In this document: positions 9,659 to 18,023 of the stretch, piece by piece | Layout: every line of letters begins with the position of its first letter | Numbering within the stretch: position 1 is the stretch's first letter | NCBI GenBank assembly: GCA_014805015.1 | Contig: JAAUYQ010000036.1 | Span: 44,000-77,980 of the forward strand | DNA length: 33,981 nt | Source of the DNA: Clostridia bacterium | Lineage (GTDB): Bacteria > Bacillota > Clostridia > Christensenellales > Christensenellaceae | Direction: 5' to 3' | Program-made: the position numbers and the translations under genes | The notes under the pieces: model-generated | Databases searched by the model: none | Seen by the model: only the letters and a program-made list of their open reading frames with translations | Told to the model about the DNA's origin: nothing

Positions 9659-10711
9659 ATGCCGGAAGAAATGCCCCGCGTGGTGTCCGGGATGCCGGAG
9701 ATCAGCGAGCGCGCGCAGGACGGAGCGCTGCGGCCGCGCACACTGGCGGACTACATCGGTCAGGAAAAAGTGAAAGACCGGATGTCCATTTTTATTGAAG
9801 CGGCCCGCAAACGCGGCGAGTCGCTCGACCATGTGCTCCTGTACGGTCCGCCGGGCCTTGGGAAAACAACACTGGCGCATATTATTGCCAATGAGCTCAA
9901 CGTCAGCATCCGCATCACGTCTGGACCGGCTATTGAGCGGCCGGCTGACCTGGCTTCGATCCTGACCAACCTGACGGCCGGGGATGTGCTCTTTATTGAC
10001 GAGATTCACCGTCTTAATGCCAGTGTCGAAGAAGTTCTTTATCCGGCCATGGAAGATCATGCGCTGGATATCATTATCGGCAAGGGGCCGGCGGCACGCT
10101 CCATGCGGATCGAGCTGGAACCGTTTACCCTCGTGGGCGCCACGACCCGCGCCGGTATGCTGACTTCGCCGCTGCGGGACCGTTTCGGCGTTCTGAGCCG
10201 CCTCGAAATGTACAACAATGAGGAGCTCAGAACGATCGTGCGGCGTTCGGCCTCCATTCTGGCCATTGATGTCGATGACGAGGGTGCGTACGAAATTGCC
10301 CGCCGTAGCCGGGGCACGCCGCGGATTGCGAACCGGCTGCTGCGGCGCGTGCGGGACTACGCGGACGTGCGCGCGGACGGCCGGATTACCAAGGAAGCAG
10401 CCAGGGCGGGGCTTGACATGCTGGAGGTGGATCAGCTCGGTCTTGACCAGACAGATCACCGGATTCTCGACGCAATTATCTATAAGTTCTCCGGGGGTCC
10501 TGTCGGCCTTGATACCCTGGCAGCCACAACCAACGAGGAGGCGGGCACCATTGAGGACGTTGTTGAACCGTATCTGCTGCAGCTCGGCTTCATCCAGCGG
10601 ACGCCCCGCGGCCGGGTGGCGACGGATCTGTGCTACCGGTATCTGGGCCTGGAAAAACCCGGCGGCAGCCGGCAGATAGGACTGTTTGAGCATGCAGACG
10701 ACGGACTTTGA
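9659..10711 (+). CDS. ruvB: Holliday junction branch migration helicase RuvB
   Basis: RuvB is the hexameric AAA+ ATPase that drives branch migration. In the 350-residue protein I see the Walker A motif ([14 protein letters not shown]), Walker B ([10 protein letters not shown]), sensor 1 ([10 protein letters not shown]), the arginine finger region (SPLRDRFG) and the C-terminal winged helix ending in [25 protein letters not shown] precedes the ATG. Its last 20 bases overlap the queA start, so queA is probably translationally coupled. Confidence 0.97.
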   Translation: MPEEMPRVVSGMPEISERAQDGALRPRTLADYIGQEKVKDRMSIFIEAARKRGESLDHVLLYGPPGLGKTTLAHIIANELNVSIRITSGPAIERPADLASILTNLTAGDVLFIDEIHRLNASVEEVLYPAMEDHALDIIIGKGPAARSMRIELEPFTLVGATTRAGMLTSPLRDRFGVLSRLEMYNNEELRTIVRRSASILAIDVDDEGAYEIARRSRGTPRIANRLLRRVRDYADVRADGRITKEAARAGLDMLEVDQLGLDQTDHRILDAIIYKFSGGPVGLDTLAATTNEEAGTIEDVVEPYLLQLGFIQRTPRGRVATDLCYRYLGLEKPGGSRQIGLFEHADDGL

Positions 10712-11717
10712 TTACGAACTGCCGCAGGCGCAGATTGCCCAGACACCAGCAGAACCCCGGGACAGCTCGCGCCTTCTGGTGCTCTCGCGGGCGGACGGCA
10801 GGCAGGAGCATGTGACCTTCCGTAACCTGCCTGACTTTCTGCGGCCCGGGGACGTTCTGGTGCGCAACGTGACCAGGGTCATTCCGGCACGGCTCTTTGG
10901 AACCAAGGAAGGAGCAAACGCAGCCTGTGAGTTCCTGCTGCTCAGGCAGCTTGACGCTGCCGTCTGGGAGGTGATTCTCCGCCCCGGCCGGAAGCTGCGG
11001 CCGGGCAGCCGGGTACGGTTTGCACCAGAGCTGGCTGCCGAGATCCTCAGCAAGGAGGAGGGAGGCGTCTGCCGGGTACGGTTTGATTTTGACGGCGTTT
11101 TCGAGGAAATCCTGGACCGGCTCGGTGAGACGCCCCTGCCGCCGTATATTCATGAGCGCACAGCGCCGGCTGACCGTTACCAGACTGTCTATGCAAGAGA
11201 GGCGGGCAGTGCAGCGGCCCCCACGGCCGGCCTGCACTTCACGCCGGAGCTCCTCACGACATTGGAGCGTATGGGCGTAGAAATCGCCGACGTGCTGCTC
11301 CATGTCGGTCTCGGCACTTTCCGTCCGGTAAAGACGGATACTGTAGAAGACCATCACATGCACAGCGAGCATTATGAGGTTTCCGAAGCCGCTGCCGGGC
11401 AGCTTAACCGGGCGCGGCAGGAAGGACGGCGCCTGATCTGTGTCGGCACGACGAGCGTCCGGGTGCTCGAAAGTGCTTTTGACAAGGCTTCGGACCAGAT
11501 CCGGGCCGGCAGCGGGGAAACAGATATTTTTCTCTATCCAGGGAAAACCTTTCATGCCACAGACGGCATGATCACGAACTTTCACCTGCCGCAGAGCACA
11601 CTTCTGATGCTGGTGGCAGCCTTTGCGGGCCGCGAAACGGTCCTCCAGGCGTACAGCGACGCCGTGAGGCGCGGCTACCGGTTCTTCAGCTTCGGGGATG
11701 CGATGCTGATTTTCTGA
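10692..11717 (+). CDS. queA: S-adenosylmethionine:tRNA ribosyltransferase-isomerase
   Basis: QueA transfers and rearranges the ribose of SAM onto 7-aminomethyl-7-deazaguanine at tRNA position 34 to make epoxyqueuosine. The 341-residue protein carries [19 protein letters not shown] at the N-terminus, then [22 protein letters not shown] and [15 protein letters not shown] C-terminal motifs (seen as [15 protein letters not shown]). The ATG at 10692 lies inside the end of ruvB; a TTG two codons earlier is less likely. Linkage of queA to ruvAB is common in Bacillota, often followed by tgt, which is not present here. Confidence 0.96.
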   Translation: MQTTDFDYELPQAQIAQTPAEPRDSSRLLVLSRADGRQEHVTFRNLPDFLRPGDVLVRNVTRVIPARLFGTKEGANAACEFLLLRQLDAAVWEVILRPGRKLRPGSRVRFAPELAAEILSKEEGGVCRVRFDFDGVFEEILDRLGETPLPPYIHERTAPADRYQTVYAREAGSAAAPTAGLHFTPELLTTLERMGVEIADVLLHVGLGTFRPVKTDTVEDHHMHSEHYEVSEAAAGQLNRARQEGRRLICVGTTSVRVLESAFDKASDQIRAGSGETDIFLYPGKTFHATDGMITNFHLPQSTLLMLVAAFAGRETVLQAYSDAVRRGYRFFSFGDAMLIF

Positions 11718-11744
11718 GCGGGAAGCCGCCAGCTGAAAAGTGAA

Positions 11745-11794
11745 CAAAAAAGGAGACCCTCTGCGCTCTGCCGCAGGAGTCTCCCTGTCTTTTT
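11745..11794. terminator. Terminator between queA and the GNAT gene
   Basis: GGAGAC (11752-11757) pairs with GTCTCC (11779-11784), with an inner CTGCG/CGCAG stem. An A6 run precedes the hairpin and T5 follows at 11790-11794. It lies between convergent genes and could work in both directions. Confidence 0.8.
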
Positions 11795-11800
11795 CCGCTT

Positions 11801-12256
11801 TTAGAGATCCTTCTGAAGCATCAGGATCTCGTCGCCGCCGAGAAGGTCACTCTGCATGCTTTCGCTCGCCACGAACCCGAGATTCTCCCGGTACGTTTTC
11901 AGTGCCTTATAGTTGGCGGGATCCACATTTACCTCCACGGACTTGATGCCCGACGATTTCATATCTGCAAAGGCAATGTTCAGCAGGGAAGTCGCCAGGT
12001 TGGGCGTGGCCTCCGGATCCACGATACTGATGCTGTAGAGAAAAGCGCAGTCAGGATCATCAAAGTTGCGCAGGAAGTACACTGAACCGAGCACTTCATC
12101 ATATTCCACAGCCACATACACCCGGCCGTGCCGCAGCAGGGCGACAAGGTCAAAGATCTCAAGCGCGGCGTCTCCGTATGCTGCTGCGTCGATCTTCAGG
12201 AGTTGCTCGACCAGATCGTAGTCTCTTTCCTTTATCTGAAAATACTCAATCGCCAT
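11801..12256 (-). CDS. GNAT family N-acetyltransferase
   Basis: A 151-residue protein of the acetyl-CoA-dependent GNAT fold. The central strands FLYSISIVDPEATPNLATSLLNIAFADMK correspond to motif A, although the usual Q/R-x-x-G-x-G/A loop is replaced by PEATPNLA, so the acetyl-CoA loop is atypical. The last part, VNPANYKAL-like (seen as VNVDPANYKALKTYRENLGF), matches the GNAT motif B in which a helix precedes the YxxxGF turn. The ATG at 12256 has a GGAGGAT site; longer upstream reading is untranslated leader. Substrate unknown. Confidence 0.75.
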   Translation of the reverse strand: MAIEYFQIKERDYDLVEQLLKIDAAAYGDAALEIFDLVALLRHGRVYVAVEYDEVLGSVYFLRNFDDPDCAFLYSISIVDPEATPNLATSLLNIAFADMKSSGIKSVEVNVDPANYKALKTYRENLGFVASESMQSDLLGGDEILMLQKDL

Positions 12257-12309
12257 CAAGATCCTCCGTTCGTTCTGCAGGCAGTTGTGGGCGCCAAAAT
12301 TCAGTAAAT

Positions 12310-12338
12310 AGTATACAGGTGGCCCATATCCAATGCAA
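12310..12338 (-). promoter_or_regulatory. Promoter of the GNAT gene
   Basis: On the minus strand TTGCAT (12338-12333) and TATACT (12315-12310) are 17 bases apart. It is a strong match to the sigma-A consensus and is divergent from the pepV promoter. Confidence 0.7.
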
Positions 12339-12381
12339 GGACGTGCCCGCGGTACCGGCTGTGAAAATGGCGCGGCAAATT

Positions 12382-12390
12382 TGGTATAAT
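12382..12390 (+). promoter_or_regulatory. Extended -10 promoter of pepV
   Basis: TGG-TATAAT is a perfect extended -10 element (TGn-TATAAT). No good -35 is present, as is usual for extended -10 promoters. The predicted start near 12397 leaves a leader of about 22 bases with a GAAGGAG site. Confidence 0.65.
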
Positions 12391-12418
12391 GTCGGGAGTG
12401 CAAATGAAGGAGCGCAAC

Positions 12419-13825
12419 ATGCTTGAATTTACCTTAGCGCCGCAACGCGGGGAAATGGTCGAGAGCCTCTGCAAACTCATCAGGATTGAAAGCGTCAAGG
12501 GCAAGCCTGAAACGCTGATGCCCTACGGCAAGGGCGTGTTCAACGCGCTTATGAAGATGCTGGGCATGGCCGACCATCTTGACTTTGACAGTGTGAATCT
12601 GTATTCCCACATGGGCTACGTGGACTATGGGGAAGGCGATGAGACGCTTGCGGTGCTGACACATCTGGACGTGGTGCCGGCCGGGGACGGCTGGACGTTC
12701 CCCCCATTTGAAGGAACCGTCCAGGACGGCCGCGTCTACGGACGCGGAGCCATCGACAACAAAGGACCAGCTGTGGCGGCCCTTTATGCACTGCACGCGA
12801 TCAAAGAAAATGGCGTGGAGCTGGACAAGAAGGTCCGGCTTCTGTTCGGCTGCGACGAGGAAAGCGGCTGGGCTGACATCGATTTCTATAAGCAGACTGT
12901 CGGTGAGATCCCCGACATGGCCATCAGTCCGGACGCGGAGTTTCCGGTTGTCAATTCAGAAAAAGGAGCGGCACATTACCGGCTGAGCATGCCGCGGGAA
13001 AAATCGGAGGATGGCAGTTCATCGCGGCTGCTGAAACTGCTTTCCATTGAGGGCGGAGACCGCGTCAACGTTGTGCCGGCGACGGCCGAGTGCCTTCTCG
13101 ACTGCCCCATTGAACCGGTCACAAAGCTTGCCAACCTCTTTGTGCAGGAGTGCCCGGCGCAGCTTACCTGGGAGCAGGCAGGCGAAAGCCAGCTGCGCTT
13201 CAGCTGCCGCGGCCGCAGCGCCCATGGCTCCAAGCCGCAGGACGGCGTCAATGCCGTGGCCTGGCTGATCCGCTTCCTGAGCACGCTGCCGCTGGCGGAT
13301 GACTCCATGGGCCGCACCGTGCGCACGATTGCCAAGAAAATCGGAACCAAGACGGACGGCAGCCCGATGGGAATCAGCCGCGACGACGAGTCCGGCCCGC
13401 TGACACTGAATCTTGGTTTTATCCATACGCTGGAGGACGCCGTCGAGTTTGGTCTGGATATCCGCTACCCGGTCTCCGAGCCGGAGTCGTTTATCACCGA
13501 GCATGTGAAAGCGGCGTTCGATAAATTTGACCTTGAGAAAACATCGTCGCTGCCGCCGCATTTCGTGGCGCCGGACAGTGACCTGGTGACCGGACTACTG
13601 ACCGCCTACGAGGATGTCACCCACGAAAAGGGGTTCTGCATCAGTATGGGCGGGGCAACGTACGCACGGGCTTTCCCGAACTCCGTAGCCTTCGGGCCGC
13701 TGTTTCCGGGTCAGCCGGCGACCGAGCACCAGCCGGATGAATATATAGAAGTGGATTCGCTGGTCAGGGTGGCTGACCTTCTTGCTGCTGCCATCGTCCG
13801 GCTCTGCGGGCGCAAATCCCGCTGA
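12419..13825 (+). CDS. pepV: M20 family dipeptidase (PepV-like)
   Basis: This 468-residue enzyme is a zinc-dependent peptidase of the PepV/Sapep family that splits dipeptides in the cytoplasm. Metal-site motifs are visible: LTHLDVVPAGDGW (His and the catalytic Asp), GRGAIDNKGP (bridging Asp), GCDEESGW (catalytic Glu and metal Glu) and SPDAEFPV (Asp). The dimer/lid insert between about 180 and 350 contains the RSAHGSKPQDGVNA histidine, and the last metal histidine lies in PATEHQPDEYIEV. The ATG at 12419 is chosen for its GAAGGAG site 7 bases upstream. It heads a rightward group with the short alaS. Confidence 0.93.
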   Translation: MLEFTLAPQRGEMVESLCKLIRIESVKGKPETLMPYGKGVFNALMKMLGMADHLDFDSVNLYSHMGYVDYGEGDETLAVLTHLDVVPAGDGWTFPPFEGTVQDGRVYGRGAIDNKGPAVAALYALHAIKENGVELDKKVRLLFGCDEESGWADIDFYKQTVGEIPDMAISPDAEFPVVNSEKGAAHYRLSMPREKSEDGSSSRLLKLLSIEGGDRVNVVPATAECLLDCPIEPVTKLANLFVQECPAQLTWEQAGESQLRFSCRGRSAHGSKPQDGVNAVAWLIRFLSTLPLADDSMGRTVRTIAKKIGTKTDGSPMGISRDDESGPLTLNLGFIHTLEDAVEFGLDIRYPVSEPESFITEHVKAAFDKFDLEKTSSLPPHFVAPDSDLVTGLLTAYEDVTHEKGFCISMGGATYARAFPNSVAFGPLFPGQPATEHQPDEYIEVDSLVRVADLLAAAIVRLCGRKSR

Positions 13826-13830
13826 CACAG

Positions 13831-13864
13831 AAAGGAGAGGGCCTAGAGCCCTGTGACATATATG
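13831..13864 (+). promoter_or_regulatory. Unusual ribosome binding site region of alaS
   Basis: AAAGGAG (13831-13837) lies 15 bases from the in-frame GTG and 24 from the ATG, too far for normal initiation. The spacer holds a 5-bp hairpin, AGGGC-CTAGA-GCCCT (13838-13852), which would shorten the effective distance and bring the site next to GTG 13853. An in-frame TAG at 13844 excludes starts further upstream. Confidence 0.45.
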
Positions 13865-15652
13865 AAGAATCTCACCAGCGAAGAACTGCGGGACATGTAT
13901 CTGCGTTTCTTCCAGAGCAAGGGGCACTCGGTCATCCGCAGTGCCTCACTGATTCCGGAGAACGATCCGACTGTGCTGTTCACGACGGCAGGCATGCACC
14001 CGCTGGTACCGTACCTGCTCGGCGAGCAGCATCCGGCCGGCTTGCGCGTCACTGACGTGCAGAAGTGCGTCAGGACAGGCGACATCGACGAGGTGGGTGA
14101 TGAGTCACACTGCACTTTCTTTGAGATGCTCGGCAACTGGTCTTTCGGAGACTATTTCAAAAAGGAAGCCATTGACTGGAGCTGGGAATTTCTGACCAGC
14201 GACGAATGGCTTGGGATTGATCCCGACAAGCTGTATTTCACCTGCTTTGCCGGCGACGACGACGTGCCTCGGGACATGGAATCCTATGAAGCCTGGCGCT
14301 CGCACGGCGTGCCGGAAGATCACATTTTCTTCCTTGGCCGTGAGCACAACTGGTGGGGACCGGCCGGTCAGACAGGGCCCTGCGGTCCGGACACCGAGAT
14401 GTTTCTTGACACCGGCAAGCCGGCCTGCGGCCCGGACTGCTCGCCGGCCTGCAGCTGCGGCAAGTATCTTGAGATCTGGAACGACGTCTTCATGGAATAC
14501 AATAAGCAGGCAGACGGCACCTATGTGCCCCTGACGCAGAAGAACGTCGACACCGGCATGGGCCTCGACCGCACCATTGCAGTGCTGCAGGGCAAGAATT
14601 CGGTCTATGAGACAGACGTCTTTGCTCCGATCATAGCTGCTGCTGAGGAACTCTCCGGCAAAAACTACGATTCGGCCGGCGAAGAGGACAAACGGGCATT
14701 CCGCATTGTGGCGGACCACGTGCGCTGTGCGGTCTTCATGATCGGGGACGAAAAGGGAATAACGCCTTCCAACGTTGATCAGGGCTACATCCTGCGCCGC
14801 CTTCTGCGGCGGGCGATCCGTTATGCCGGCAAACTCGGGATCCCGCAGGGAGAGCTTTCCCGCGTGGCCCGCGCTGTGATCGGCAAATACGCGGCGCCTT
14901 ATCCGGAGCTGAAGGCGAATGAAGCGCGGATCATCGATGAGATTGACAAGGAAGAGGCGCGCTTCCAGAAGACCATTGCCCAGGGCATGCGTGAATTTGA
15001 GAAAGTGGCTGCCCGCAGCGAAAACGGCATGATTGACGGCACCAGCGCCTTCCACCTCTACGACACGTTCGGATTCCCGATCGAGTTTACGCTTGAGCTC
15101 GCGGAGGAACGCGGCATCAAGGTCGACATGGACGGCTTCAGCAAGGCATTTGCCCATCACCAGGAGCTCTCGCACGCCGGCGCCGAGCAGCGTTTTGCCG
15201 GCGGACTTGCGGACACCAGCGAGCAGACGGCGAAGCTGCACACTGCGACGCACCTGCTGCTTGCCGGCCTGCGGCATTTTCTCTCGGATGATATCAACCA
15301 GAAGGGCTCGAACATCACGGCCGAGCGGCTCCGGGTGGATTTCAACTTCCCGCGCAAGGTCGAAAAAGATGAGCTTAAGCAGGTCGAAGACTACGTGAAC
15401 GAGGCCATAGCGGCAGCCATTCCGGTGGAGATGGAAGAAATGCCGCTTGAAGAGGCCCGTGAGCGCGGTGCTGTCGGCGTATTCGACTCCAAGTACGGGG
15501 AAGTGGTGAAAGTCTACACTGTTCCCGGCTATTCGATGGAAATCTGCGGCGGTCCGCACGCAGCCAACACGGCTGACCTCGGCCACTTCAAGATCAAGAA
15601 AGAGCAGAGTTCAAGCTCCGGCGTGCGCCGGATCAAGGCTGTACTGGAATAG
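13862..15652 (+). CDS. alaS: Short alanyl-tRNA synthetase (alanine--tRNA ligase-related), lacking C-Ala domain
   Basis: The product has the class II AlaRS catalytic domain (residues 1-240) with FTTAGMHPLVPYLLG, KCVRTGDIDEVGDESHCTFFEM-type motif 2 and GMGLDRT (motif 3). The tRNA-recognition helices follow, and then an editing domain with HTATHLLL and CGGPH supplying the zinc ligands. It is about 596 residues, against roughly 870 for standard bacterial AlaRS. The beta-barrel before the editing core and the whole C-terminal coiled-coil/C-Ala region are absent, and the protein ends naturally after RRIKAVLE. A Cys-rich insert (CGPDCSPACSCG) precedes the EIWN motif. Short forms of this layout are known in Patescibacteria and some Bacillota. 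A GTG at 13853 is an alternative start. A second, full-length alaS may exist elsewhere. Confidence 0.9.
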   Translation: MKNLTSEELRDMYLRFFQSKGHSVIRSASLIPENDPTVLFTTAGMHPLVPYLLGEQHPAGLRVTDVQKCVRTGDIDEVGDESHCTFFEMLGNWSFGDYFKKEAIDWSWEFLTSDEWLGIDPDKLYFTCFAGDDDVPRDMESYEAWRSHGVPEDHIFFLGREHNWWGPAGQTGPCGPDTEMFLDTGKPACGPDCSPACSCGKYLEIWNDVFMEYNKQADGTYVPLTQKNVDTGMGLDRTIAVLQGKNSVYETDVFAPIIAAAEELSGKNYDSAGEEDKRAFRIVADHVRCAVFMIGDEKGITPSNVDQGYILRRLLRRAIRYAGKLGIPQGELSRVARAVIGKYAAPYPELKANEARIIDEIDKEEARFQKTIAQGMREFEKVAARSENGMIDGTSAFHLYDTFGFPIEFTLELAEERGIKVDMDGFSKAFAHHQELSHAGAEQRFAGGLADTSEQTAKLHTATHLLLAGLRHFLSDDINQKGSNITAERLRVDFNFPRKVEKDELKQVEDYVNEAIAAAIPVEMEEMPLEEARERGAVGVFDSKYGEVVKVYTVPGYSMEICGGPHAANTADLGHFKIKKEQSSSSGVRRIKAVLE

Positions 15653-15668
15653 GGAGACCGGAACCGCT

Positions 15669-16259
15669 ATGGAACTGCGGCGCATGTGGCACTATCCGCA
15701 GATGATTGTGCTCTTTGCTGTCTCGACAGCAGCCTTCGCCCTGGTATCACTGTTTTGCAGTGATTTTACCCTCATCCCCGGCTACAGCAGCGTGCGCCCC
15801 GTCAACGGGCTGCCCGTGACGCTGGGCCTGCTGTTCGGACCAGCCGGAGCATTCGGCTGCGCCGCCGGCAACGTCATCGGTGACGTCTGCCGTCACGAGC
15901 TGAACTGGGCCAGTATCGGCGGGGCTGTGGGGAACTTTCTCTTCGCCTGGATTCCGTACCGGTTGTGGTACGTGCGGGAGTACCGGGTGGGACGTGTACT
16001 TCCGAACATCTTCAGCTGGCAGCGCCTCGGCGCGTTCTGCCTTCTCAGTGCGCTTGGCGCCGCGGTCTGTGCCCTTGTCGTGTCGCTTTCGATTGTGCTG
16101 GTGAGCGGAGATCCTTTCTGGGATACGTTCGGGCTGATACTCGGCAACAATCTTCTCGGGGCCTATGTGGTCGGCCTGCCGCTCTTTGCCGTGCTGCCGA
16201 TCCTGGTGAATGCCATCGGCGCCTACTGGCGAACGATCATGCGGAGAAGCTGGGAGTGA
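15669..16259 (+). CDS. Polytopic membrane protein, ECF S-component/QueT-like
   Basis: A 196-residue protein with five or six hydrophobic segments (about residues 12-30, 48-72, 78-96, 118-142, 152-180). The stretch RPVNGLPVTLGLLFGPAGAFGCAAGNVIGD resembles substrate-binding components of energy-coupling-factor transporters, where a conserved R/P-containing loop precedes a Gly/Ala-rich helix and an N-x-I-x-D turn. No ATPase or EcfT gene is next to it, as expected for a type II ECF component using shared energising units. It starts 16 bases after alaS (GGGAGACCGG upstream) and its stop overlaps the next gene's GTG. The substrate is unknown; QueT (queuosine precursor) is only one possibility. Confidence 0.55.
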   Translation: MELRRMWHYPQMIVLFAVSTAAFALVSLFCSDFTLIPGYSSVRPVNGLPVTLGLLFGPAGAFGCAAGNVIGDVCRHELNWASIGGAVGNFLFAWIPYRLWYVREYRVGRVLPNIFSWQRLGAFCLLSALGAAVCALVVSLSIVLVSGDPFWDTFGLILGNNLLGAYVVGLPLFAVLPILVNAIGAYWRTIMRRSWE

Positions 16260-16747
16260 AGGCGGACCCGGAGCGGAACGTCCATCCCTTTGCGCCGGTC
16301 TTTGACAGCGCCTCACGCGTCCTGATCGTGGGGACGTTTCCGTCTGTTATTTCGCGGCGGCGGAATTTCTACTACGGCAATCCGCGCAACCGTTTTTACC
16401 AGGTGCTGGCCGCCCTGTTTCACGCACCGGTGCCGGGCGGTGTGGAAGCCAAAAAACAGTTTCTTCTTGACCACCATATCGCGGTATTTGATGTGCTCGA
16501 GTCCTGCGTTATCCGCGGCTCGAGCGACGCCTCGATCCGCGAGGCCTGCCCTAACGACTTCAGCCCGATCTTTAACGGCGCTGAGATTGCCTGCACGTTC
16601 GCAAACGGACGCACAGCGCAGCAGCTCTGCGAACGGTATGTGACGCCGGCGGTCTATCTGCCGTCGACGAGTCCCGCGAACGCCTCATACAGTCTGGAGC
16701 GTCTGATTGACGCCTGGTCTGTGATCGTGCCATACCTGGAAGGCTGA
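16256..16747 (+). CDS. DNA-deoxyinosine glycosylase (UDG superfamily)
   Basis: A 163-residue enzyme of the uracil-DNA-glycosylase superfamily, family 6 type, which removes hypoxanthine from deaminated DNA. The VLIVGTFPSVISRRRNFYYGNPRNRFYQVLA region is the family hallmark (GTFPS loop and YYGNPxNxFW/Y motif), and PSTSPANAS is the C-terminal substrate loop. The start is a GTG at 16256 that overlaps the upstream stop as GTGA; a GGAG lies 9 bases before it. Tight overlap with the membrane protein gene suggests translational coupling, but no functional link is evident. It is the last gene of the pepV-alaS group. Confidence 0.9.
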   Translation: MKADPERNVHPFAPVFDSASRVLIVGTFPSVISRRRNFYYGNPRNRFYQVLAALFHAPVPGGVEAKKQFLLDHHIAVFDVLESCVIRGSSDASIREACPNDFSPIFNGAEIACTFANGRTAQQLCERYVTPAVYLPSTSPANASYSLERLIDAWSVIVPYLEG

Positions 16748-16865
16748 GAGGCGGGTACCTTCAAACTGCATACGGATGCGGTCTGCAGCTTCTTCCGGCT
16801 GGAGGCCGCCTTTTCATAAAGTCCTGTGCTGCGGCAGTCTGGTCCGCAGTCTGGAAAGGATAGAG

Positions 16866-18023
16866 ATGAGCTTCGGATTGTCCATCAGTCTGTTCTTTAT
16901 CATCGGCGTCTTCTACATCGTGATCGTGGAGTTCTACACAATGATGTTCCGCATCACTGGTCTTACGCGCGAGAAGGCGCGGTTCCAGGTCATCTCCCTG
17001 CTGACGAACAGCGGCTATTCCACGGAAGAAAGCGAACTGGTCGTGAAGGTGCTGCCGCGCCGGCGCATTGCCCGGACAATCATGCTGTTCGGCTACGTCT
17101 TCTCGATTACTATCGTCAGTGTCTTTGTCAACGCCATGATGGCGCTGCCGAACAGCGAGAAAGAGGAAGTGTGGATTCCGCTCCTCGTCGTCTGCATCCT
17201 GTTTGTCATTTTCATGCTGGTGCGCCGAATTCCGGTGGTGCGTGAAGCCTACAATACGCTGCTTGAGGAGCTTGGACGCAAGTGGCTGCACAACGATGAC
17301 GGCAATCCGATCCTGCTGCAGGAGGAGTTCCCGAAAGGTGTGATCGCCGCCGCAACACTGAACAAGATGCCGGCGGACATAAACGGCCGGACGCTGCGGG
17401 AACTGCAGCTGCCGGAGAAATACGGTCTGCAGATCGTTTATGTGCGGCGGGACGATGCTGTCCTGGTGAATCTGCCGTCGGACATGAAATTCCAGGAACG
17501 GGATGAAGTCGTCGTCTACGGTCCGATGAAGAACATCCGCAGCATTTTTGCCTACGAGCCGGCGGCGCAGCAGGACGATCTGAAGGAAGCCTCGCGGCCG
17601 GTCTCGGCCAGTGAGTTTATCCACGATCAGGATGTGAAGAATGCGCGCCGGGCAGCGCACGCCGAACGCGCCCGGGAAAAGCAGGCGGCGGCGAGACCAG
17701 CGTCCGGCGGGCCAGAGCCGAAAAAGCAGAAGCCAGTATCCGGCGGGCCAGAATCAAAGGAGCAGAAACCGGCATCCGGCACAGCAGAGTCTGAGGAGCA
17801 GAAGCCGGTCCCCGGCGAACCAGAGCCGAAAGACCAGAAGCTGCAGAAGGCACAGCCGAACCAGGTTCCGGAGCCCGATCGAGCCGCTCCGCAAACGATG
17901 TCTGCCGGGCCGGCAGGCAAAGCGGCGCCGTCTCCGGCCAGGGACGCCGCTTCCGGCAGCGCAGGCAGCGGCCCGGCTCCGGACGCAGATGCCGCCGGGC
18001 AGACTGGGAAAGGAAGCAGCTAG
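16866..18023 (+). CDS. Membrane protein with TrkA-C domain and repeat-rich cytoplasmic tail
   Basis: The 385-residue protein starts at ATG 16866 behind AAAGGA. Three hydrophobic segments (about residues 5-27, 73-91, 99-117) anchor it. A TrkA-C/RCK-C-like domain follows at about 165-235 (GVIAAATLNKMPADINGRTL onward to DEVVVYGPMKNI), which in other proteins binds small ligands such as c-di-AMP and gates ion transporters. Residues 260-385 are low complexity, rich in Pro, Ala, Glu and Lys. Within them are four 12-residue repeats of the form xSGGPEPKxQKP. No transporter domain of its own is seen, so a regulatory or sensory role is inferred. Its TAG overlaps the stop of the opposite gene. Confidence 0.75.
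   Translation: MSFGLSISLFFIIGVFYIVIVEFYTMMFRITGLTREKARFQVISLLTNSGYSTEESELVVKVLPRRRIARTIMLFGYVFSITIVSVFVNAMMALPNSEKEEVWIPLLVVCILFVIFMLVRRIPVVREAYNTLLEELGRKWLHNDDGNPILLQEEFPKGVIAAATLNKMPADINGRTLRELQLPEKYGLQIVYVRRDDAVLVNLPSDMKFQERDEVVVYGPMKNIRSIFAYEPAAQQDDLKEASRPVSASEFIHDQDVKNARRAAHAERAREKQAAARPASGGPEPKKQKPVSGGPESKEQKPASGTAESEEQKPVPGEPEPKDQKLQKAQPNQVPEPDRAAPQTMSAGPAGKAAPSPARDAASGSAGSGPAPDADAAGQTGKGSS
17700..17843 (+). repeat. Four 36-bp tandem repeats inside the TrkA-C protein gene
   Basis: Four in-frame 36-base units encode ASGGPEPKKQKP, VSGGPESKEQKP, ASGTAESEEQKP and VPGEPEPKDQKL. The units have diverged at the DNA level, so this is an old expansion of a Pro/Glu/Lys linker rather than a fresh slippage event. 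Confidence 0.85.

Noticed and set aside
9539..10693. A long open frame antisense to ruvB
   Set aside because: It is a shadow of ruvB with no recognisable domains; similar antisense frames over argH, argG, malQ and queA were dropped for the same reason.
14105..15586. A 493-residue open frame antisense to alaS
   Set aside because: It mirrors the codon bias of the GC-rich sense gene, has no ribosome binding site and resembles no family; alaS on the other strand is certain.
17700..17843. 36-bp repeats as a possible CRISPR array
   Set aside because: The units are contiguous with no spacers, are in frame, and encode a Pro/Glu/Lys linker.
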